DNA of 25,833 nucleotides, taken from Thermoleophilia bacterium. Its GTDB lineage: Bacteria; Actinomycetota; Thermoleophilia; Gaiellales; Gaiellaceae. Location of the stretch: contig JABFWJ010000369.1 of assembly GCA_013362295.1 (NCBI GenBank), positions 1-25,833 on the forward strand, read 5' to 3'. The notes beneath the pieces were generated by a model, which was not told the origin of the DNA, ran no database searches, and saw only the letters and a program-made list of their open reading frames with translations. The first letter of the stretch is position 1. Each line of letters starts with the position of its first letter. Shown piece by piece: positions 21,545 to 25,833 of the stretch. Both the position numbers and the translations under genes were made by a program.

Positions 21545-22325
21545 CCTGCACCACCAGCCTGCGTGCACCGCCGCGCAACGCGAGCCGTCCGAGCCCGAGC
21601 AGCACGACTGCCCACAGCGCCTGCAGCGCGAGCACGCCGGCCAGATCGGCGCCGTGATGCTTGCCGAGCCAGACGTCGACGGGCGTCTGGAGGATCGAGG
21701 CGAACGGCAGCGCATGCGCGATCGACCGGAGCCAGCCGGGGAAGAACGTCAGCGGCATCACCATCCCCGACAGGAAGAGGTTGAGGGTGATTGCGACCGT
21801 CATCACACCACGGATGTCGAGCAGCCAGAACGCCGCGGCGTTGTAGAGGAAACGGAAGCCGAGGCTCACGACGACCGCGAGGGCGACGCTGCCGGCGAAC
21901 GCGAGCGCTTCGAGTGGGGAGGGGTAGTGCACCCGGAAGACGAGCGCCCCGACCGCGAACGGCAGGACGCCGCGGAAGAGCAAGTGGTACGGCGCGCGGC
22001 CGAGGTCGAAGGCCAGCCAGTAGCGCTGCGGGTCGAGCGGGCGGGAGAGGTCGGTGGCGATCGCCCCGTCCCGGATGCGCAGGGCGAGCTCCTGCCAACC
22101 GAAGACGTAGACGGTCATGATCAGCGCCTGCGCGAGCCAGACGTAGGTGACGGTGTCGGCCGCGTCATAGCTCCCGACGTGGCTGCGGTGCCGGAAGACC
22201 GCGAGCAGAATGTAGGCCTGCAGGAAGCCGAAGATCGTGTTCGTGAAGACGCCCGCGGCCGTCGCCCACGGGTACGCGGCATAGCGGCGCCAGCCGCGCT
22301 TCGCGATCTCCCAGTCGAGGCGCAC
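21537..22325 (-). CDS. ABC-2 permease, DUF990-like (second of pair)
   Basis: A 262-residue, six-helix permease homologous in layout to its neighbour. The N-terminus is RLDWEIAKRGWRRYAAYPWATAAGVFTNTIFG, the loop IRDGAIATDLSRPLDPQRYWL corresponds to the IRDGNFDILLVRP loop of the other subunit, and FLSGMVMPLTFFPGWL precedes the final helices. GTG 22325 is the first gene of the three-gene exporter operon and is divergent from glpX across 24 bp. TAGAGT on the reverse strand ends 6 bases before the start. Confidence 0.9.
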   Translation of the reverse strand: MRLDWEIAKRGWRRYAAYPWATAAGVFTNTIFGFLQAYILLAVFRHRSHVGSYDAADTVTYVWLAQALIMTVYVFGWQELALRIRDGAIATDLSRPLDPQRYWLAFDLGRAPYHLLFRGVLPFAVGALVFRVHYPSPLEALAFAGSVALAVVVSLGFRFLYNAAAFWLLDIRGVMTVAITLNLFLSGMVMPLTFFPGWLRSIAHALPFASILQTPVDVWLGKHHGADLAGVLALQALWAVVLLGLGRLALRGGARRLVVQGG

Positions 22326-22349
22326 CCCCGAACTCTAGGATCACCCTCG
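22326..22349. promoter_or_regulatory. Divergent promoter region, ABC exporter / glpX
   Basis: ACTCTAGGAT (22332-22341) reads TAGAGT on the - strand, 6 bases before GTG 22325, and TAGGAT on the + strand, 8 bases before GTG 22350. The boxes share the central TA. Both transcripts are probably leaderless. Confidence 0.5.
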
Positions 22350-23333
22350 GTGAGCGCCGCCCGCCCCGACCGCAACCTGGCCCTCGAGCTCGTCCGGGTG
22401 ACGGAGGCGGCTGCGATGGGCGCCGGCCGCTGGATCGGCCGCGGGGACAAGAACGCCGCCGACCAGGCGGCGGTGGACGCGATGCGCGCGATGCTCGACA
22501 CGGTGCTGATGGACGGCGTCGTCGTGATCGGCGAGGGCGAGAAGGACGAGGCGCCGATGCTCTACAACGGCGAGCACATCGGTGCCGGCGGGCCCGAGGT
22601 GGACGTCGCCGTCGATCCGCTCGAGGGCACGCGCCTGACCGCCCTCGGCCAGCCGAACGCGATTGCGGTGATCGCCGCCGCAGAGCGCGGCTCGATGTTC
22701 TTCCCCGGCGCCGCCGTGTACATGGAGAAGATCGCCGCCGGCGCCGACGCGATCGACGCGATCGACATCACGGCGACACCCACCGAGAACGTGCAGGCGG
22801 TCGCGCAGGCGAAGGGCCGCCGGGTGACGGACATCCGCGTCGTCGTCCTCGAGCGCGAGCGCCACAACGCCCTCATCGCCGAGCTCCGCGAGGCAGGTGC
22901 ACGCGTCAATCTGATCCGCGACGGCGACGTGGCACCGGCGATCGCCGCCGCCCGGCCGGAGACCGGGGTCGATCTGCTCTACGGCATCGGCGGCACGCCG
23001 GAAGGCGTGATCTCGGCCGCCGCGCTCAAGTGCGTGGGCGGCGGCATCCAGGGGAGGCTGTGGCCGCGCGACGACCAGGAGCGCCAAGCGCTCGTCGACG
23101 CCGGCTACGACCCCGAGCGGGTCCTCTTCACCGACGATCTCGTGCAGAGCGACAACGTCTTCGTCGCGGCGACCGGCGTGACCACGGGCGCGCTGCTACG
23201 CGGCGTGCGCTACGTCACCGACGGCGCGATCACCGATTCGATCGTCATGCGCTCCCGGTCCGGCACAGTCCGCCGCATCGAGGCGCGCCACCAGTTGAGC
23301 AAGCTGACGCACTTCACCGGAAGGGAGTACTGA
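22350..23333 (+). CDS. glpX: Fructose-1,6-bisphosphatase, class II
   Basis: GlpX hydrolyses fructose-1,6-bisphosphate to fructose-6-phosphate in gluconeogenesis and is the standard FBPase of actinobacteria. The 327-residue protein has the family N-terminus (RNLALELVRVTEAAAM), AGRWIGRGDKNAAD, the metal/substrate motif VVIGEGEKDEAPMLYNGE, VDPLEGT, and YGIGGTPEGVISAAALKCVGG. Family length and motifs are intact. GTG 22350 gives the expected N-terminus. The stop overlaps the start of the DUF2090 gene (TGATG), so the two form an operon. Confidence 0.97.
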   Translation: MSAARPDRNLALELVRVTEAAAMGAGRWIGRGDKNAADQAAVDAMRAMLDTVLMDGVVVIGEGEKDEAPMLYNGEHIGAGGPEVDVAVDPLEGTRLTALGQPNAIAVIAAAERGSMFFPGAAVYMEKIAAGADAIDAIDITATPTENVQAVAQAKGRRVTDIRVVVLERERHNALIAELREAGARVNLIRDGDVAPAIAAARPETGVDLLYGIGGTPEGVISAAALKCVGGGIQGRLWPRDDQERQALVDAGYDPERVLFTDDLVQSDNVFVAATGVTTGALLRGVRYVTDGAITDSIVMRSRSGTVRRIEARHQLSKLTHFTGREY

Positions 23334-24253
23334 TGAGCAGCATCGGTTTGGGCGACCTCGGCTACGACGAACGCCTCTACATCCTCGCCTTCGACCATCG
23401 CGGGTCGTTCGAGAAGATGGTCGGGGACGTCGACCGCGTCCCGGGGGCGAAGAGCCTGATCTGGGAGGGGTTCCAGCGGGGCGTGGAAGAGGGCGTGCCG
23501 AAGGAGTTCGCCGGCGTCCTCGTCGACGCGCAGTACGGGCCGACCGTCGCGCGCGAGGCGAAGGCGGGCGGCTACAAGCTCGCGATGCCCGTTGAGAAAT
23601 CGGGCCAGAACGAATTCGACTTCGAGTACGGCGAGCAGTTCGGTGAGAAGATCGAGGAGTTCGACCCGGACTTCTCCAAGGTGCTCGTCCGCTACAACCC
23701 CGAGGGCGACCCGGAGATGAACGAGCGGCAGGTGGTGAAGCTCCGGCAGCTGTCGGAGTGGCTCCACGAGCGGGGCCGGAAGTTCCTGTTCGAGCTGCTC
23801 GTGCCCGCCGAGCCGGCCCAGCTCGAGCGCGTCGGCGGCAGCGAGGAGCGCTACGACGTCGAGACGCGGCCGCAGCTGATGCTGGAGGCGATCCTGCAGT
23901 TGCAGAACGGCGGGGTCGAGCCCGACATCTGGAAGATCGAGGGGATCTCGGACCGGGAGGCGTGCAACGAGATCGCCCATCTGGCCCGTCGCGAAGGTCG
24001 CGACAAGGTGTCGTGCGTCGTGCTCGGGCGCGGCGCGTCCGACGAGAAGGTCGACGAATGGCTGCGCGCCGCAGCCGGACTCGACGGTTACATCGGCTTC
24101 GCGATCGGCCGCTCGATCTTCGCCGAGGCCGTCAAGGCGTACGCGTCCGATCCGGAGGGCTTCGACCGGCAGGCCGCGGTCGAGAGCATCGCGCGCAAGT
24201 ACCGGCGGTTCATCGAGGTCTACGAGGGCGCGCCGGCGCCGGCATCGGCGTAG
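23333..24253 (+). CDS. DUF2090 (IolC C-terminal-like) TIM-barrel, aldolase-like
   Basis: A 306-residue stand-alone DUF2090 protein. The same domain is fused to 5-dehydro-2-deoxygluconokinase (IolC) in some bacteria and resembles class I aldolases of the LacD/IolJ group. Visible are the opening YILAFDHRGSFEKM (Asp21, His22, Arg23), LVDAQYGP, KLAMPVEKSGQNEFDFEYG, KFLFELLVP, PDIWKIEGI with Lys201 as the likely Schiff-base Lys by analogy with LacD, and VLGRGAS with GFAIGRSIF forming the phosphate-binding end. It has no kinase domain. A GGAAGGGAG ribosome-binding site lies just before the ATG. Being coupled to glpX suggests a sugar-phosphate aldolase feeding or draining fructose bisphosphate; this is inference. 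Confidence 0.88.
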   Translation: MSSIGLGDLGYDERLYILAFDHRGSFEKMVGDVDRVPGAKSLIWEGFQRGVEEGVPKEFAGVLVDAQYGPTVAREAKAGGYKLAMPVEKSGQNEFDFEYGEQFGEKIEEFDPDFSKVLVRYNPEGDPEMNERQVVKLRQLSEWLHERGRKFLFELLVPAEPAQLERVGGSEERYDVETRPQLMLEAILQLQNGGVEPDIWKIEGISDREACNEIAHLARREGRDKVSCVVLGRGASDEKVDEWLRAAAGLDGYIGFAIGRSIFAEAVKAYASDPEGFDRQAAVESIARKYRRFIEVYEGAPAPASA

Positions 24254-24262
24254 TAGACGTCA

Positions 24263-24306
24263 CCGACGGGGGAGGGGCGGCGGATCGCTCCGCGCCCCTC
24301 CGTCGG
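24263..24306 (+). terminator. Strong hairpin after the glpX-DUF2090 operon
   Basis: CCGACGG...AGGGGCG...CGGA pairs with TCCG...CGCCCCT...CCGTCGG, with only a 3-base and a 1-base bulge and a TCGC-type loop, beginning 9 bases after the stop codon. Confidence 0.6.
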
Positions 24307-24330
24307 CCGGAAGCCCCTCACTTCCGGCCG
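24304..24330 (+). terminator. Second tandem hairpin terminator
   Basis: A perfect 10-bp stem, CGGCCGGAAG with CTTCCGGCCG, encloses the loop CCCCTCA. It overlaps the base of the first hairpin by 3 bases, so the two could be alternatives. Confidence 0.6.
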
Positions 24331-24444
24331 GAAACGGCGCCACCGTTCGTCTTCTTCACTGCTGTCCCCCACAGCGCGCTCAAGGCGCCTCCCGTCGGTG
24401 TGTGTGGAGATTGAGACGCCGCGCCTGCCTCGATCTTGCGCCGC

Positions 24445-24450
24445 TAGAAT
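24445..24450 (+). promoter_or_regulatory. Candidate -10 box of the tRNA-Gly gene
   Basis: TAGAAT ends 9 bases before the first base of the tRNA, so the 5' leader would be only a few bases. No convincing -35 is seen at 16-18 bases upstream. Confidence 0.45.
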
Positions 24451-24459
24451 CGGCTCCAG

Positions 24460-24532
24460 GCGGGGATAGCTCAGTTGGTAGAGCATCAGCTTCCCAAGCT
24501 GAGGGTCGCGGGTTCGAGCCCCGTTCCCCGCT
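24460..24532 (+). tRNA. tRNA-Gly, anticodon CCC
   Basis: The full cloverleaf is visible. The acceptor stem GCGGGGA/TCCCCGC is perfect, and the D-arm has GCTC/GAGC with AGTTGGTA. The anticodon stem TCAGC/GCTGA has loop TTCCCAA (anticodon CCC at positions 34-36, reading GGG). The variable loop is GGGTC, and the T-arm is GCGGG-TTCGAGC-CCCGT with one G-T pair. The discriminator base is T, as in bacterial tRNA-Gly. The 3' CCA is not encoded and must be added after transcription. The gene stands alone between a double terminator and its own terminator. Confidence 0.97.
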
Positions 24533-24540
24533 TCTTCTCA

Positions 24541-24564
24541 CGAGCCCCGCTCAGGCGGGGCTCG
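24541..24564 (+). terminator. Terminator hairpin after tRNA-Gly
   Basis: A perfect 10-bp stem, CGAGCCCCGC with GCGGGGCTCG, and a TCAG loop lie 8 bases after the tRNA. It has no U-run. Confidence 0.7.
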
Positions 24565-24566
24565 CA

Positions 24567-24593
24567 CGTTCATGACATCGCGCGTTCATGACA
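24567..24593 (+). repeat. Short direct repeat
   Basis: CGTTCATGACA occurs at 24567-24577 and 24583-24593, a 16-base period. It could be a paired binding site, but the start codon of the next gene is about 195 bases away. Confidence 0.5.
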
Positions 24594-24649
24594 ATTGCGT
24601 GACGAAACTGCCGATTGCCGCCGTGTCCGTGCGAGGGTGGAGCGACCCG

Positions 24650-24709
24650 GCCCGACTTGCGCGGGCGGGCAGGTCGCCGCTGCTTGCAGCGCGACGGCCG
24701 GGGTCGGGC
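24650..24709 (+). other. Nested stem-loop region before the CxC-x4-C gene
   Basis: An outer stem pairs GCCCGAC (24650-24656) with GTCGGGC (24703-24709). An inner hairpin pairs GTCGCcGCTG (24673-24682) with CAGCGCGAC (24687-24695). The segment lies in the 255 bp between tRNA-Gly and the next gene, which otherwise shows only the tRNA terminator and the direct repeat. Confidence 0.4.
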
Positions 24710-24787
24710 GGCGGACTGACGGACATGCCGCCCGGCCCTCTTTCTGCGCACCCGAAACCGCAGCGCTGTCCGCAGAGTTTTACGTAT

Positions 24788-25105
24788 GTGGGAGAGCGGG
24801 CGAGGCGGCACGCCGCGAACGAGGCGTGGTTCCGCGTCATCAACGACCAGATCGAGGCGAACGCGCTCAGGCACAGCGCGGAGACGGAGCTCTTCGCGTT
24901 CGTCTGCGAGTGTTCGAACATCGACTGCGCCGAACCGGTCCGCATGACGCTCGCCGCCTACGAGCGGCTCCGCTCGAATCCGACGCACTTCGCGATCGTT
25001 CCCGGTCACGACGACCCGGAGATCGAGGGAGTCGTCCACCGCGGCGAGTACTGGATCGTCGAGAAGCGAGGACGCGCCGCCGGCTTCGTTGCGCCGCGCG
25101 ACTGA
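24788..25105 (+). CDS. Small protein with CxC-x4-C motif, unknown function
   Basis: A protein of about 105 residues. An N-terminal charged helix (VGERARRHAANEAWFRVINDQIEANAL) precedes FAFVCECSNIDC (Cys40, 42, 47), then PVRMTLAAYERLRSNPTHFAIVPGHD and a final strand-rich part (VVHRGEYWIVEKRGRAAGF). The three Cys with the CxC-x4-C spacing may bind metal. The same motif, with the following TLxxYxxL helix, ends the P-loop protein at 5048. I recall similar uncharacterised proteins as common in actinobacteria but know of no function. ATG at 24725 would add 21 residues, but those codons (CCT, CTT, TCT, AAA, AGT, TTT) are unlike the rest, so GTG 24788 is preferred. Confidence 0.78.
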   Translation: MGERARRHAANEAWFRVINDQIEANALRHSAETELFAFVCECSNIDCAEPVRMTLAAYERLRSNPTHFAIVPGHDDPEIEGVVHRGEYWIVEKRGRAAGFVAPRD

Positions 25106-25193
25106 GGCGGTCCGGTCTTTCGACCCGTAGCCGGCCCCGTGACGGTCTGTACGGTCTGAGGACCGTCCGCGTTGGTTCCGCGCGGGCGGCTCC

Positions 25194-25236
25194 GAGGGCG
25201 GGGTGGATCGTCGCCGCAGGGCGATCCGCCGCCCTC
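25194..25236 (+). terminator. Strong hairpin, probable terminator
   Basis: GAGGGCGG (25194-25201) pairs with CCGCCCTC (25229-25236), with an inner GGATCG/CGATCC stem. A C/T-rich run (CCTTCCTGTCCTTTCG) follows, making it the best terminator candidate for the CxC-x4-C gene. Confidence 0.55.
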
Positions 25237-25327
25237 CCTTCCTGTCCTTTCGTGGTGTAGGCGCCGCCTAGAGCGAGGTATACCGTCGAAAGTGCCGCTC
25301 TCTCCCCCTCATGGGGAGCGGCCCCCT

Positions 25328-25373
25328 GAGGGTGCGGCGGACCGTTGGGCCGCAGCGCGTTCCGCCGCCCCTC
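25328..25373 (+). other. Long stem-loop upstream of the Lys-rich small gene
   Basis: GAGGG-t-GCGGCGGA (25328-25341) pairs with TCCGCCGCCCCTC (25361-25373) over 13 bp with one bulged T and a 19-base loop. It follows the TATACC box and could lie in the leader of the next gene or end a short RNA. Confidence 0.45.
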
Positions 25374-25446
25374 CATTCAGGTGCGGGGAAGCCGACTGCT
25401 CGCCGCGCCGCGGTAAGCTGCAACTCTCCGAACGACGGGAGGGACC

Positions 25447-25560
25447 ATGAAGGGGGCGCAGAAGCCCAAGAAGGTGGCGAAGAAGCCGGCGCAAAAGACG
25501 CTGAAGGAAAAGCGCCAGGAGAAGCGGAACGCCGCGAAGACGAACACCGGCCTCCACTAG
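25447..25560 (+). CDS. 37-residue Lys-rich basic protein
   Basis: A short, strongly basic protein that begins MKGAQKPKKVAKKPAQKT and continues LKEKRQEKRNAAKTNTGLH, with 12 Lys and 3 Arg. Support for it being real is a good ribosome-binding site (GGGAGGG at 25437-25443, 3 bases from the ATG), a TAAGCT box at 25414-25419, and codons with G/C at nearly all third positions. Such proteins may bind RNA, DNA or the ribosome. It is not bTHX, whose signature is absent. I know no function. It is unusual here in having a real leader and Shine-Dalgarno site. Confidence 0.65.
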   Translation: MKGAQKPKKVAKKPAQKTLKEKRQEKRNAAKTNTGLH

Positions 25561-25582
25561 CTTCGGCGTCTCCGGTCGCGGC

Positions 25583-25588
25583 TACTCT
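25583..25588 (+). promoter_or_regulatory. Candidate -10 box for the MEDS-domain gene
   Basis: TACTCT ends 6 bases before GTG 25595. The CGGAGG between them abuts the start and is too close to act as a ribosome-binding site, so a leaderless mRNA is likely. Confidence 0.45.
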
Positions 25589-25594
25589 CCGGAG

Positions 25595-25833
25595 GTGCAA
25601 ACCGCCTGGGTCGACTTCCTGCGCACTCCGGGTGAGGCGGGCCACGCCGTCCAGATCTATGCGCACGTCGACGAGCTCGCCGAGTCCGTCGCTGCGTACC
25701 TCGCCACGGGGTTCGCAGTCGGAGACCCCGCGGTCGTGATCGCGCGCCGCCGGCACCAGGCCACGTTCACGCAGGTTCTCGCCGCCACGGGCTGGGACTC
25801 AGACGCGCTCATGGCGGCCGGCCTGTTGACGAC
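25595..25833 (+). CDS. MEDS-domain sensor protein, 3'-truncated by window edge
   Basis: The first 79 residues match the start of a MEDS domain (DcmR-like sensory domain, often at the N-terminus of anti-sigma-factor-kinase or regulator proteins in actinobacteria). They read GHAVQIYAHVDELAESVAAYLATGFAVGDPAVVIARRRHQATFTQVLAATGWD. The His in HAVQIY and the D-E pair after it are typical. GTG 25595 gives the expected N-terminus. The C-terminal part, which would show whether a histidine-kinase-like ATPase domain follows, is outside the window. Confidence 0.82.
   Translation, partial: MQTAWVDFLRTPGEAGHAVQIYAHVDELAESVAAYLATGFAVGDPAVVIARRRHQATFTQVLAATGWDSDALMAAGLLT

Larger units (their letters stand above)
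25106..25446. other. 341-bp non-coding stretch rich in hairpins
   Basis: No convincing gene is seen. The stretch holds three GC-rich hairpins: GACGGTC/GACCGTC (25141-25167), the strong stem at 25194-25236 and another at 25328-25373. A tandem repeat of ACGGTCTG (25142-25149 and 25151-25158) offers alternative pairing for the first. TATACC at 25279-25284 and TAAGCT at 25414-25419 are possible -10 boxes. Frames open here are short, Arg/Pro-rich shadows. Confidence 0.55.

Noticed and set aside
24572..24787. Upstream starts (ATG 24572, ATG 24725) for the CxC-x4-C protein
   Set aside because: Codon use there is unlike the gene, and the region contains the nested stem-loop; GTG 24788 fits better.
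25447..25560. Ribosomal protein bTHX
   Set aside because: It is basic and short, but the GKGDRRTRRGK-type signature is missing.
25311..25739. Open frame across the hairpin region and the small Lys-rich gene
   Set aside because: It reads through hairpins and two better-supported genes in another frame and has no recognisable domain.
1..25833. CRISPR array, insertion sequence, prophage or integron
   Set aside because: No regularly spaced repeats, transposase, integrase or terminal inverted repeats were seen; base composition is even apart from small patches.

Overview
The window is about two-thirds G+C, uses almost only G/C third positions, and has many GTG/TTG starts. It reads as chromosomal DNA of an actinobacterium. 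The gene order uvrC ... whiA-gap-pgk-tpiA follows the conserved actinobacterial uvrC-rapZ-yvcK-whiA-gap-pgk-tpi neighbourhood. The divergence of the proteins and the MEDS-domain, DUF2090 and DUF3467 genes suggest a deep-branching, little-studied group such as Thermoleophilia; that placement is inference. I see no insertion sequence, prophage or CRISPR array.

Layout: (1) 1-3371, the 3' part of uvrC, an MFS exporter coupled to it without a usual start codon, and a small lipoprotein. (2) 3378-6335, pruA (reverse) back-to-back with a P-loop ATPase whose tail overlaps a reverse-strand six-helix membrane protein. (3) 6360-7738, an MGMT-like protein lacking the catalytic Cys, and whiA. (4) 7975-9486, a lone M32 carboxypeptidase behind a hairpin-rich leader. 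(5) 9545-14102, a tight lower-glycolysis operon gap-pgk-thioesterase-tpiA-gpmI in which every junction overlaps. (6) 14146-17241, an ECF sigma factor meeting tail-to-tail a reverse-strand set: Ser/Thr kinase, His-tailed lipoprotein, metallophosphoesterase and DUF3467. (7) 17266-19807, a two-helix channel with an RCK domain, coupled to argS. (8) 19809-22325, a reverse-strand three-gene ABC-2 exporter. (9) 22350-24253, glpX plus a stand-alone DUF2090 aldolase-like gene. (10) 24460-25833, tRNA-Gly(CCC), a CxC-x4-C small protein, a hairpin-rich non-coding stretch, a 37-residue Lys-rich protein and the start of a MEDS-domain gene.

Together the genes cover lower glycolysis and gluconeogenesis (gap, pgk, tpiA, gpmI, glpX and perhaps the DUF2090 aldolase), proline catabolism, DNA repair, translation and envelope transport. 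Most transcription-unit starts carry a TANNNT box 6-9 bases before the start codon and no Shine-Dalgarno site, so leaderless mRNA looks like the default. All four divergent gene pairs have only 17 or 24 bp between start codons, with interlocked -10 boxes on the two strands.

The strongest oddities are an ArgRS without its HIGH motif, an MGMT-like protein with PVHRV in place of PCHRV, a potassium-channel-like protein without TVGYG, an 18-bp perfect palindrome in an atypical patch of gpmI, and the symmetric bidirectional leaderless promoter at 5031-5047. I do not see one clearly novel multi-gene system. The nearest candidates are the kinase/His-tailed lipoprotein pair, the repeated CxC-x4-C domain, and the glpX/DUF2090 pair.
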